The translations under genes and the position numbers were made by a program. This document shows, in pieces, positions 1-10,136 of a DNA stretch of 64,000 nucleotides; position 1 is the stretch's first letter; each line of letters opens with the position of its first letter. The notes beneath the pieces were generated by a model. It ran no database searches, was not told where the DNA came from, and saw only the letters and a program-made list of their open reading frames with translations. Source of the stretch: Pseudorhodoferax sp032153935 (GTDB taxonomy: Bacteria > Pseudomonadota > Gammaproteobacteria > Burkholderiales > Burkholderiaceae_C); NCBI RefSeq assembly GCF_964253035.1, contig NZ_CAXUQL020000001.1:1-64000 (forward strand), in the 5' to 3' direction.

Positions 1-83
1 AGATTATGACACGTTTTTAAAAGACCGGTCAACTTTTTCGCTTTTCTTTTTTCAACCCGCCGAACCACTTGGCTCAACCGGTG

Positions 84-108
84 GATCACAGCGTTTACAG
101 CTGTGATC
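84..108. promoter_or_regulatory. Inverted repeat upstream of uup
   Basis: Perfect 9-bp arms GATCACAGC (84-92) and GCTGTGATC (100-108) flank a 7-base spacer in the AT-richer stretch before uup. No T-tract follows on either strand, so it is not an obvious terminator; an operator or leader hairpin is possible. Bases 1-217 hold no supported gene; 1-60 contains A/T runs that may be promoter or the end of a neighbouring unit outside the window. Confidence 0.4.
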
Positions 109-217
109 AGCGAAGCCCACGACTATACAACAACTTGTCTGGCCCCTGCAAAATTTTTTCGACGATGTGCTGCTGCCGCGTGCCGCGAGGTGACGATGCC
201 GGGATAATTTTCACCCT

Positions 218-2110
<1,893 letters not shown>

Positions 2111-2176
2111 GCCCACAATGGCGCAGCGGCTGCGCCTACAGACACCGCGTCGGCGCATGGCTACCTTCATGGCGCC

Positions 2177-3799
2177 ATGCCGCAGTCCAGCCGCCTCCAG
2201 CCTCAGCCCTCCCAGTTCTCGGTCCTGCGGCTGCTCATCGCGTGGGTGGCGCTGTGCCTCACCGCCTGCGCCAGCCTGCCGTCCGAGGTGCCGCGCCCCG
2301 TCTCCCACGCCCTGCAACAGGCCGACGACACACGCCTGGGCCGCAGTGTGGCCGAGCACATCGCCCGCACCAGCCAACGCCACGCCTCGGGCTTTCGGCT
2401 GCTGGGCGGAACCGAAGCCGCGTACACCAGCCGGCTCAGCCTGATCGACGCAGCCGACAAGACGCTGGACCTGCAGTACTACGCCATCCTCGCAGACCCC
2501 AGCACCGGCCAGCTGCTGCAGCGCCTGCGCGAGGCGGCCGCGCGCGGCGTGCGCGTGCGCATCCTGCTGGACGACTTCAACACCACGGGCGCCAACGCGC
2601 AGGTGCTGCGGCTGGCCTTCGTTCCCAACATCGAGGTCCGGCTGTACAACCCGCTGCCCGGTTCGCGGCGCTCGCTCGCCGGCCGGCTGCTGGGGTCGCT
2701 GGGCAACATCGAACAGGCCCAGCGGCGCATGCACAACAAGGCCTTCATCGCCGACAACACCGTGGGCATCACGGGCGGGCGCAACCTCGGCGACGCCTAC
2801 TTCGGCCAGGGTGAAGAGAGCAACTTCATCGACCTCGACGTGCTGGCCGCCGGTCGCATCGTGCGCACCATGTCGGCCAGCTTCGACGCCTACTGGAACA
2901 ACGAACTCGCCTACCCCGTGCAATCGTTGCTGAGCCCCGCCGAACTCGACGCGCTCAAGAAGCCCGACGATCCGCTCGACCAGCCCGATACTGCCCCCGG
3001 CGCATCGCCGCTGGACCTCTCACCCGCGCGGCTGACTTGGGCCCCCTCGCTGCTGCTCGTGGACAAGGCCGACAAGATCGCCTCCGAACAGGAAGGCCAG
3101 GACGACACCGTCGTCGATGGCCTGCTGCGCCTGATGGCGGCCACGCGCGAAGACCTGTTCATCGTCTCGCCCTACTTCGTCCCCGGCGAGCCCATGATGG
3201 ACGTGTTCGCGCAACTGCGCCGCGCCGGCGTGCGGGTGCGTGTGCTGACCAATTCGCTGGCCGCCACCGATGCTCCGTTGGCCCATGTGGGCTACGCGCG
3301 CTACCGCAAGCGCCTGCTGGAAATGGGTGTGGAGCTCTACGAGATGCGGGCCGAGCTCGGCGCGGGCGACTCGGTGCTGACCGGCGGCTCGGCCGGCATG
3401 GCGCGCGTGGCGCGCCGTGGCTCCGAAAGCAGCCCGCCGCGCCAACCCGGCGCGGGCGGCAGCGTCGGCACCTCGCGCGCGAGCCTGCACGCCAAGACCC
3501 TGGTGCTGGACCACAGCCTGCTGGTGGTCGGCTCGATGAACCTGGACCTGCGCTCGCAGCTGCAGAACAGCGAGATCGCGCTGCTGATCCGCAGCGGCAC
3601 GCTCGCCCGCCAGGCCGAAGACATGGCCAAGCCCGTACTGGAACAGGACGCCTACCGCGTGGCGCTCGAAGACGGCCGGCTGGTCTGGCATGCGCCGGAC
3701 GGTCCACCCATCCGCACCCGCTTCGAGCCCGATGCGGGCCTGGGCATGCAGTGGCTGCTCAAGCTGATCGGCCCGCTGGCGCCCGACGCGATGCTCTGA
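2177..3799 (+). CDS. Phospholipase D-family lipoprotein (cardiolipin synthase-like)
   Basis: A 540-residue protein with two HKD motifs that form one active site in the phospholipase D superfamily: HNKAFIAD followed by GGRN near residue 190, and HAKTLVLD followed by GSMNLD near 440. The family includes cardiolipin synthases and phosphatidyl transferases; the exact substrate cannot be read from sequence. The N-terminus has a hydrophobic stretch ending in the lipobox LTAC with Cys near residue 31, so export and lipid anchoring are likely. A Gly/Ser-rich insertion (about 395-435) precedes the second HKD motif. The stop codon abuts the stop codon of the convergent cheB with no base between them. 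Confidence 0.85.
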   Translation: MPQSSRLQPQPSQFSVLRLLIAWVALCLTACASLPSEVPRPVSHALQQADDTRLGRSVAEHIARTSQRHASGFRLLGGTEAAYTSRLSLIDAADKTLDLQYYAILADPSTGQLLQRLREAAARGVRVRILLDDFNTTGANAQVLRLAFVPNIEVRLYNPLPGSRRSLAGRLLGSLGNIEQAQRRMHNKAFIADNTVGITGGRNLGDAYFGQGEESNFIDLDVLAAGRIVRTMSASFDAYWNNELAYPVQSLLSPAELDALKKPDDPLDQPDTAPGASPLDLSPARLTWAPSLLLVDKADKIASEQEGQDDTVVDGLLRLMAATREDLFIVSPYFVPGEPMMDVFAQLRRAGVRVRVLTNSLAATDAPLAHVGYARYRKRLLEMGVELYEMRAELGAGDSVLTGGSAGMARVARRGSESSPPRQPGAGGSVGTSRASLHAKTLVLDHSLLVVGSMNLDLRSQLQNSEIALLIRSGTLARQAEDMAKPVLEQDAYRVALEDGRLVWHAPDGPPIRTRFEPDAGLGMQWLLKLIGPLAPDAML

Positions 3800-4891
3800 T
3801 CAGATGCGGTGGTGCAGCCGGTCGGTGGCACTGCCCAGCTTGGCCAGCAGGGCCGGTGCGATCTGCGTCAAAGGCAGCACCTCGTCCACGGCGCCATGGG
3901 CGATCGCCTCCTTGGGCATGCCGAACACCACGCAGCTGGCCTCGTCCTGGGCGTAGTTGTAGCTGCCCTTGTCGCGCATCTCGCGCATGGCACGCGCGCC
4001 GTCGTTGCCCATGCCGGTCAGCATGATGCCGTAGGCATTGCGGCCCACCAGCGCAGCCGCCGATAGGAACAGCACCTCCACCGAAGGCCGGTGCCGGTTC
4101 ACCGGTGGCGCATCCTCCACCACCGCCACATAGTTGGCCCCGCTGCGTTCGATGCGGAACTGCCTGCCGCCCGGCGCGATGTAGGCATGGCCTGGCAGGA
4201 TGCGCTCGCCGTGCTGCGCCTCCTTCACGGTGATGCGGCACAGCCCGTTCAGCCGCGTCGCGAAGCTGGTCGTGAAACCCGGCGGCATGTGCTGCGTGAT
4301 GACGATGGCTGGCGCATCGGCCGGCATGGCCACCAGGACTTCCCGGATCGCCTCGGTGCCGCCCGTGGAGGCACCGATGCAGATCAGCTTTTCGGTCGAC
4401 ACGCGGCCCAGCAGGCCGCTGCGCGGCGCCGGGCTGGCCGGCGCCGCAGTGCCGGCCGACGCTGGAACCACCGGCGCCGGCTTGCGGAACTTGGCGACCG
4501 AGGCCACACGCACCTTCTCGACGATCTCGCCCGCCAACTCCTGCAGGCCGGTGGCCAGGCCGATGCGCGGCTTGGCCACGAAGTCGACCGCGCCCAGCTC
4601 CAGCGCGCGCAGTGTCACCTCGGCACCCTGCGCCGTCAGCGTGGACACCATCACCACCGGCATGGGCCGCAAGCGCATCAGCCGGCCCAGGAAGTCGATG
4701 CCGTCCATGCGCGGCATTTCGATGTCCAGCGTCACCACATCGGGGTTGAGCTCGCGGATCATCTCGCGCGCCACCAGCGGGTCGTTGGCCGCGCCCACGC
4801 AGGTCATGTCGGGCTGGCGGTTGATGATCTCCGTCAGCAGGCTTCGCACCAGCGCCGAATCGTCCACCACCAGAACACGGATCTTTGCCAT
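3800..4891 (-). CDS. cheB: Chemotaxis protein-glutamate methylesterase/deamidase CheB
   Basis: CheB removes methyl groups from receptor glutamates and deamidates receptor glutamines, giving adaptation when CheA phosphorylates it. 363 residues: an N-terminal receiver domain with VVDDSALVR and phospho-acceptor Asp in TLDIEMPRMDG near residue 56, an Ala/Pro linker (about 135-165), then the esterase domain with the catalytic triad in GASTGGTEA (Ser), ITQHMPPGFT (His) and GMGNDGA (Asp). The ATG at 4891 starts at the usual position MAKIRVLVVDD; a much longer upstream open frame overlaps cheD and is not used. It is the last gene of the cheA operon, 11 bp after cheD. Confidence 0.97.
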   Translation of the reverse strand: MAKIRVLVVDDSALVRSLLTEIINRQPDMTCVGAANDPLVAREMIRELNPDVVTLDIEMPRMDGIDFLGRLMRLRPMPVVMVSTLTAQGAEVTLRALELGAVDFVAKPRIGLATGLQELAGEIVEKVRVASVAKFRKPAPVVPASAGTAAPASPAPRSGLLGRVSTEKLICIGASTGGTEAIREVLVAMPADAPAIVITQHMPPGFTTSFATRLNGLCRITVKEAQHGERILPGHAYIAPGGRQFRIERSGANYVAVVEDAPPVNRHRPSVEVLFLSAAALVGRNAYGIMLTGMGNDGARAMREMRDKGSYNYAQDEASCVVFGMPKEAIAHGAVDEVLPLTQIAPALLAKLGSATDRLHHRI

Positions 4892-4902
4892 CTCGAAACT
4901 CT

Positions 4903-5604
4903 TCAGAACAGGTCCACGGAGCCGCCCGCGTTGGACTTGGCCACGGTGGCGGCATTGCCGTTCTTCTCGTGGATCTCGATCTGCTCCGGATGGGCATGGG
5001 CCAGCCGCTTGACCATGGCCTTGCCCGTCTCCGGGAAGAAGCAGACCTTGCGCGGGTAGATGTCCAGCACGTCCTGCGACAGCAGCGGGATGCGCTCGGT
5101 CTGCAGGTAGTCCACCACGAACTTGGTGTTGCGCTCGCCCACGTTCATGGTCGTGAAGTTGGCCATCACCTGAGCGCCGCCGAAGATCTTGGCCTGCAGC
5201 GATTCGCGCCGCGCACCGCTCTTGAGCAGCTCGTTGATCAAGAGCTCCATCGCGTAGGAGCCGTAGCGGCCGAAGCCGTCCTCGCCACCGCCCTCGGGCA
5301 GCATGAAGTGGTTCATGCCGCCGATGCGCGCACGCGAATCCCACAGGCAGGCCGAGATGCACGAGCCCAGCACCGTCATCATCACGATGTCGTCGCCCGA
5401 GACGAAGTACTCGCCCGGCAGCACCTTCACGGCGTTGTACTGGAAGTGGTGGTCCAGGTAGAAGAAGGAAGCCTCGCCCGGCTTGCGCGGCGCGCTCTTG
5501 AGCTGCTGCAGCGACACCGCCCCAGGCCCGCTGCGCGCCGCGGGGGCGGCGATGGGCGGCGCCGCACGGCGGCCACCGAGGGAGCCTGTCTCAGCGACGC
5601 TCAT
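4903..5604 (-). CDS. cheD: Chemoreceptor glutamine deamidase CheD
   Basis: CheD deamidates selected glutamines of chemoreceptors. The 233-residue protein carries the family's catalytic Cys in TVLGSCISACLWD and catalytic His in GGMNHFMLP, followed by the KIFGGAQV block. The ATG at 5604 overlaps the end of cheR by 14 bases (translational coupling); an open extension further upstream lies inside cheR and is rejected. An N-terminal extension of about 50 residues rich in Gly/Ala precedes the core. The last residues, GGSVDLF, closely resemble the C-terminus of the CheZ-like protein encoded at the head of the same operon (AGSIELF), suggesting a shared docking tail. Confidence 0.95.
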   Translation of the reverse strand: MSVAETGSLGGRRAAPPIAAPAARSGPGAVSLQQLKSAPRKPGEASFFYLDHHFQYNAVKVLPGEYFVSGDDIVMMTVLGSCISACLWDSRARIGGMNHFMLPEGGGEDGFGRYGSYAMELLINELLKSGARRESLQAKIFGGAQVMANFTTMNVGERNTKFVVDYLQTERIPLLSQDVLDIYPRKVCFFPETGKAMVKRLAHAHPEQIEIHEKNGNAATVAKSNAGGSVDLF

Positions 5605-6439
5605 ATGCGGTCTTTCCCTTGAGCGTGAACAGGTCACGCGACTCGCTGAAATTCTCGGCATGGCCCACGAACAGCAGGCCGCCCGGCTTCATCACGCGGT
5701 GGATGCGCTCCAGCACCTGGCGCTGCGTCGGCGCGTCGAAATAGATCATCACGTTGCGGCAGAACACCACGTCGAAGGGCTCGCGGAACGGCCAGTCGTT
5801 GCGGATCAGGTTCACGGGCAGGAACTCGACCGCCTTGATCAGCTCGGGCCGCACGCGCACCAGGCCCTCGTTGCTGCCCTTGCCCCGCAGGAAGAAGCGC
5901 TGCAGCCGCTCCTGGCTCACGCCCTTGAGCGATTCGAGCCGGTACACGCCGCGCTGCGCCGTGGCCAGCACCTTGGAATCGATGTCGCTGGCCCACAGGC
6001 CGAAGCCAGTGGCCCCGCCCAGCGCCTCCATCGCCGTCATGACGATGGAATACGGCTCCTCGCCGGTCGAGGCCGCGCTGCACCAGATGCGCCAGCCGCT
6101 GCCGGCCGGCCGGTGTTGGCGCAGGTGCTGGTCCAGCAACACGAAATGGTGCTGCTCGCGGAAGAAGGCCGTGAGGTTGGTGGTCAGCGCGTTGACGAAC
6201 TCCTGCCATTCGGCGCCGTCGTCGCGCTCCAGCCAGCTCAGGTAGTCGTCGAAGCTGTCGTAGCCGGTGTCGCGCAGGCGGCGCGACAGCCGGCTATAGA
6301 CCATGGCGTGCTTGCCGTCGTGCAGGGAGATGCCGGCACGCTGGTAGATCAGGCGCTGCACGCGCGTGAAGTCCGCCTGGGTCCAGGCGAACTCGCGGCC
6401 CACCGAAGCATCCTGACCGGTTGCCATGACAGCCGCCAT
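5591..6439 (-). CDS. cheR: Chemotaxis protein methyltransferase CheR
   Basis: CheR transfers methyl groups from S-adenosylmethionine to receptor glutamates. About 282 residues: an N-terminal helical domain followed by the SAM-binding Rossmann domain with CSAASTGEEPYSI near residue 115, and the NLIRN...FCRNVMIYFD block typical of CheR. It lacks a TPR extension. ATG at 6439 is chosen because cheW ends 17 bases upstream of it; an in-frame ATG four codons later (6427) is an alternative. The longer open frame through cheW is a shadow. Its 3' end overlaps cheD by 14 bases. Confidence 0.95.
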   Translation of the reverse strand: MAAVMATGQDASVGREFAWTQADFTRVQRLIYQRAGISLHDGKHAMVYSRLSRRLRDTGYDSFDDYLSWLERDDGAEWQEFVNALTTNLTAFFREQHHFVLLDQHLRQHRPAGSGWRIWCSAASTGEEPYSIVMTAMEALGGATGFGLWASDIDSKVLATAQRGVYRLESLKGVSQERLQRFFLRGKGSNEGLVRVRPELIKAVEFLPVNLIRNDWPFREPFDVVFCRNVMIYFDAPTQRQVLERIHRVMKPGGLLFVGHAENFSESRDLFTLKGKTAYERR

Positions 6440-6456
6440 GGTGTGCGCGGCGCGGC

Positions 6457-6942
6457 TCAGGCCGCGACCAGCCCCATGTCCACGCCGGACATCAGGCGCT
6501 CGATGTCCAGCAGGATCAGCATGCGCTCGCTGAGTGCGCCCAGGCCGACGATGCAGTTCGCGTCCACCGAGGTCTCCACCTCCGGCGCCGGGCGGATCTG
6601 GTCGGCCTGCAGCTGCAGCACGTCGCTGACCGAGTCCACCACGATGCCCACGATGCGCGCGCGCAGATGCAGGATGATGACCACCGTGAAGCTGTTGTAC
6701 TCGGCCTGCGAGCAGTTGAACTTCAGCCGCATGTCGACGATGGGCACGATGGTGCCGCGCAGGTTCACCACGCCCTTGAGGAAGGACGGCGCATGCGCGA
6801 TGCGCGTGGGCTGCTCGTAGCCGCGGATCTCCTGCACCTTCAGGATGTCGATGCCGTATTCCTCCTGGCCGAGCCGGAAGGTCAGGTACTCGCCCGCCAC
6901 CGTTGCGTTCGCGCCGTCGCTCTGTTCCAGAACTGCTGCCAT
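6457..6942 (-). CDS. cheW: Chemotaxis coupling protein CheW
   Basis: CheW bridges chemoreceptors and CheA in the signalling array. The 161-residue protein is a single CheW/SH3-like domain with the family blocks YLTFRLGQEEYGIDILKVQEI, FLKGVVNLRGTIVPIVDMR and VVDSVSDVL. ATG at 6942 is preceded by a GGGGAT ribosome-site-like element and begins MAAVLEQSD; an upstream TTG at 6957 overlaps the cheA stop and would add five residues. It sits between cheA and cheR, the normal beta-proteobacterial order. Confidence 0.96.
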   Translation of the reverse strand: MAAVLEQSDGANATVAGEYLTFRLGQEEYGIDILKVQEIRGYEQPTRIAHAPSFLKGVVNLRGTIVPIVDMRLKFNCSQAEYNSFTVVIILHLRARIVGIVVDSVSDVLQLQADQIRPAPEVETSVDANCIVGLGALSERMLILLDIERLMSGVDMGLVAA

Positions 6943-6953
6943 GCCAATCCCCG

Positions 6954-9098
6954 TCAATGCCGCGTGCGGCGCACCAGTGCGCCAATGTCAAGAATGAGGG
7001 CGACCTTGCCGTCGCCCAGGATGGTGGCGCCCGAGACGTTCGCCACCTTGCGGTAGTTGGATTCCAGGTTCTTCACCACCACCTGGTGCTGGCCCAGCAA
7101 CTCGGACACCAGCAGCGCGGCCCGGCTGCCCTCGGACTCCACCACCACCATGATGCCGCTGCCGCCGTTGTCGGTCGAAGGCGGCACCTGGAACAGGCGC
7201 TCCAGCTCGATCACGGGCATGAACTCGTCACGCACCTTGACCAGCTGCGCGCCCTGCGCCACCGTGCTCACGGCGTCGTCCTGCACCTGGAAGGACTCCA
7301 CCACCGCCGACAGCGGCAGGATGTAGACCTCGTCGCCCACGCGCACCGACATGCCGTCCATGATGGCCAGCGTCAGCGGCAACCGCACCGAGACCTTCAT
7401 GCCGCGGCCGAAGTCCGAATCGATGTCCACCGTGCCGCCCAGGGCCGCGATGTTGCGCTTGACCACGTCCATGCCCACGCCGCGGCCCGACACATCGGTC
7501 ACCACCTCGGCGGTGGAGAAGCCCGGCGCGAAGATGAGCTGCCAGACCTCGCTGTCGGGCATGCTGTCGGACACCGCCAGGCCGCGCTCGCGCGCCTTGG
7601 ACAGGATCTTCTCGCGCGACAGGCCCTTGCCGTCGTCGCGCACCTCGATCACGATGGAGCCGCCCTGGTGCGAGGCCGCCAGCGTGATCGTGCCGTGCTC
7701 CGGCTTGCCGGCGGCCAGGCGGTCGGCCGGCATCTCGATGCCGTGGTCGCAGCTGTTGCGCACCAGATGGGTCAGCGGGTCGGTGATCTTCTCCACCAGA
7801 CCCTTGTCCAGCTCGGTCGCCTCGCCCTGCGTGACGAAGTCCACCTTCTTGCCCAGCTTGTTGGCCAGGTCGCGCAGCATGCGCGGGAAGCGGTTGAAGA
7901 CAAAGGACATCGGGATCATGCGGATCGACATCACCGATTCCTGCAGATCACGCGTGTTGCGGTCCAGGTCGGCCAGGCCGGCGAACAGCTGCTGGTGCAG
8001 CGCCGGCTCCAGTGCCCGGCTGTTCTGCGCCAGCATGGCCTGGGTGATGACGAGTTCGCCCACCAGGTTGATGATCTGGTCGACCTTGCTGACGGCCACG
8101 CGGATCGAGGTCGCCTCCAGCGAAGACTGGCTGGCCGCGCCAGCCGCGGCAGCCGGCGCTGCGGCAGCCACGCGGGCCGGGGCCGCAGCGGACGGCGCCG
8201 GGGCGGGCAGCTCCTGGAAGAAGCCGAAGCTCTCGCTCTCAGGCACCGGCGCGCTCGCTGGCCGGCCCTGCGCTGCAGCCTGGTCCAGCGCGGCGGCGCG
8301 TGCCTCCTCGGCGGCCAGCGGATCTTCCGAAGGCGCTGCGCCCTCTTCACGGATGTCCACCAGTTCCTTGGCCACGTGGAAGACGAACAGATCGAGCAGG
8401 TCCTCGTTGGACGAACTGGTCGTCACGTCGTAGCTGCGGCGGTCCGGCTGCGCGCTGTCCAGCGGCGTCATCGTGCCCAGGCCGGGGATGTCGCGGAACA
8501 GATCCTGCAGCGCATCGGCCAGTTCGGGCTGCGGCAGCGGTCCGATGTGGATCTTCAGGCGGCGCACGCCGGGCGGCAGCGGCTCCGCAGCCACCACGGG
8601 GGCAGGTGCCGGCGCGGCGACGGGCGCCGGTGCGGGAGCCGGCGCAGGTGCAGGTGCCGCCGCCACAGGCGCATGGCCCGCGGCCAGATCGGCAATGCGC
8701 TGCACCAGCCCGGCCGTCGGCGGCACCTCGCCCTGGCCACCGTTCTGGTGGCGCGCGAGCAGGCTGCGCGAGGCGTCGGCCGACTCCAGCAGCACGTCCA
8801 CCATCTGCGGCACGGGCGTGATCTCATGGCGGCGCAGCTTGTCCAGCAACGACTCCATGTGGTGTGTGAGTTCGGTCACGTCGCGGAAACCGAAGGTCGC
8901 CGCGCCGCCCTTGATCGAGTGGGCGCAGCGGAAGATGCCGTTCAGCGCCTCGTCGTCGGCCTGCGAGAGGTCCAGCCCGACCAGCATCTGCTCCATCTGG
9001 TCCAGGTTCTCACCGGCCTCCTCGAAGAAGATCTCGTAGAACTGGCTCAGATCGAAGTCGGCGCCACCGCCTCCGGCTTCCTGGGTGTGTTCAGCCAT
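6954..9098 (-). CDS. cheA: Chemotaxis sensor histidine kinase CheA
   Basis: CheA is the receptor-coupled kinase that phosphorylates CheY and CheB. The 714 residues show, in order: an HPt (P1) domain with the phosphorylated His in CAHSIKGGAATFG (His60); a CheY-binding P2-like region bounded by long Pro/Ala-rich linkers (about 140-190 and 280-315); the dimerisation helices starting IRVAVSKVDQIINLVGEL; the HATPase domain with NSCDHGIEMP, VRDDGKGLS and GRGVGMDVVKRN; and a C-terminal CheW-like P5 domain. Length is normal for CheA. It is preceded 18 bp upstream by a single-domain CheY and followed by cheW. Confidence 0.97.
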   Translation of the reverse strand: MAEHTQEAGGGGADFDLSQFYEIFFEEAGENLDQMEQMLVGLDLSQADDEALNGIFRCAHSIKGGAATFGFRDVTELTHHMESLLDKLRRHEITPVPQMVDVLLESADASRSLLARHQNGGQGEVPPTAGLVQRIADLAAGHAPVAAAPAPAPAPAPAPVAAPAPAPVVAAEPLPPGVRRLKIHIGPLPQPELADALQDLFRDIPGLGTMTPLDSAQPDRRSYDVTTSSSNEDLLDLFVFHVAKELVDIREEGAAPSEDPLAAEEARAAALDQAAAQGRPASAPVPESESFGFFQELPAPAPSAAAPARVAAAAPAAAAGAASQSSLEATSIRVAVSKVDQIINLVGELVITQAMLAQNSRALEPALHQQLFAGLADLDRNTRDLQESVMSIRMIPMSFVFNRFPRMLRDLANKLGKKVDFVTQGEATELDKGLVEKITDPLTHLVRNSCDHGIEMPADRLAAGKPEHGTITLAASHQGGSIVIEVRDDGKGLSREKILSKARERGLAVSDSMPDSEVWQLIFAPGFSTAEVVTDVSGRGVGMDVVKRNIAALGGTVDIDSDFGRGMKVSVRLPLTLAIMDGMSVRVGDEVYILPLSAVVESFQVQDDAVSTVAQGAQLVKVRDEFMPVIELERLFQVPPSTDNGGSGIMVVVESEGSRAALLVSELLGQHQVVVKNLESNYRKVANVSGATILGDGKVALILDIGALVRRTRH

Positions 9099-9116
9099 GC
9101 AAGCTCCTCGCGGCGG

Positions 9117-9479
9117 TCAGCGGATGACTTTCTGGATGACTTCGATCAGGCGCGCCGGATCGAAGGGCTTGACCAGCCAGCCGGTGGCCCCGGCCGAACG
9201 GCCGGCCTGCTTCATCTGGTCGCTCGATTCAGTGGTCAGGATCAGGATGGGCACGGTCTTGAATTTGGGGTTCTCGCGCAGCTTGCGCGTCAGGCCCAGG
9301 CCGTCCAGCCGGGGCATGTTCTGGTCGGCCAGTACCAGGTCGATGGACTGGGCCTGGGCTTTCTCGTAGGCGTCCTGGCCGTCCACAGCCTCCACCACGT
9401 TGTAGCCGGCCCCGGTCAGGGTGAACGACACCATCTTGCGCATGGAAGGCGAGTCGTCTACGGCGAGGATCGAATGCAT
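9117..9479 (-). CDS. Single-domain response regulator, CheY-like
   Basis: A 120-residue stand-alone receiver domain. Acidic pocket VDDSPSMRKM, phospho-acceptor Asp in VLADQNMPRLDG, Thr in LILTTESS and Lys in LVKPFDP are all present. It lies immediately upstream of cheA and downstream of a CheZ-like protein, so it is likely phosphorylated by CheA. It is distinct from the second CheY at 47480, which is the closer match to the motor-binding CheY; this copy may be a competing phosphate sink or a regulator of another output (inference). The ATG at 9479 is chosen because the canonical beta-strand ILAVDDS begins three residues later. Confidence 0.9.
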   Translation of the reverse strand: MHSILAVDDSPSMRKMVSFTLTGAGYNVVEAVDGQDAYEKAQAQSIDLVLADQNMPRLDGLGLTRKLRENPKFKTVPILILTTESSDQMKQAGRSAGATGWLVKPFDPARLIEVIQKVIR

Positions 9480-9522
9480 TGGAAGAACTCCGGGCGAGGT
9501 AGGCAGTGTGTGCAAGGAGAGG

Positions 9523-9966
9523 TCAGAACAGCTCGATCGAACCAGCGTCCATCTCGCTCTGGGTGACGGGGTTGGGGCGGCCGTTGGTCGGGGCGCCGAA
9601 CGGTGCGGCAGGCTCCTCCTCGGGGCCCTCCCCCATGGATTCGGCGGCCAGCTTGTAGGCGCAGCCCTGCAGCACCTTGGTGGTGTGGGCAATCAGTTGC
9701 GAAGCCATGTCCTGGAACTGCAGCTCGGTCACAGCGTCGCGCAGCGTGCCGCGCACCTGCCCCAGGGCCTCGTGGTGCTGCGGCTCCGCCAAGGCGCTGT
9801 GCACCTTGTCGAAGCGCTCCATCAGGTTGTCCATGGTGTGGGCCAGCAGGCTGTCCAGCCGTTGCAGGTCGTGCATCACGACCATCAGCGAGTCCTGCAG
9901 GTCGGCCACGACCATGACCGGCAGCTGCACTGCCGGTGTCTGGGACTGGTCTGACTCTGCCGACAT
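9523..9966 (-). CDS. CheZ-like protein with the Asp-x-x-x-Gln phosphatase motif
   Basis: A 147-residue, largely helical acidic protein heading the cheA operon. It is much shorter than the 213-residue CheZ at 47872 and not similar overall, but its central helix contains ELQFQDMASQL, which aligns with the CheZ active-site helix QDFxDLTGQ. The two residues that CheZ uses to dephosphorylate CheY (Asp143 and Gln147 in E. coli) are matched by Asp and Gln in DMASQ (about residues 86 and 90). It is directly upstream of a cheY, as cheZ is downstream of the other cheY. The tail ends AGSIELF. The ATG at 9966 is preferred because GGAG lies six bases upstream; an ATG four codons earlier (9978) lacks such a site. 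Function as a CheY phosphatase is inference. Confidence 0.75.
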   Translation of the reverse strand: MSAESDQSQTPAVQLPVMVVADLQDSLMVVMHDLQRLDSLLAHTMDNLMERFDKVHSALAEPQHHEALGQVRGTLRDAVTELQFQDMASQLIAHTTKVLQGCAYKLAAESMGEGPEEEPAAPFGAPTNGRPNPVTQSEMDAGSIELF

Positions 9967-10136
9967 GGGTGTCTCCATAACACGGGAGAAGCTGCATTAC
10001 TGAGCGAATGTTTGCCTGATATTAGTGCGGTTTGGGGACAGGCTCACCAAATGTGTAGGATGGGGCGACGAAGTGCAGCGCCGGGGAGACAGGCGTTGCG
10101 TACCGTACAGCTCCCATCACCGCCGCAAGCCCGTCC

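Noticed and set aside
3800..5362. 520-residue version of CheB starting within cheD
   Set aside because: The receiver domain starts at the ATG at 4891 and the extra residues are an out-of-frame reading of cheD.
6903..9566. A long plus-strand frame opposite cheA
   Set aside because: Antisense shadow caused by high GC at third positions; cheA motifs are complete on the minus strand.
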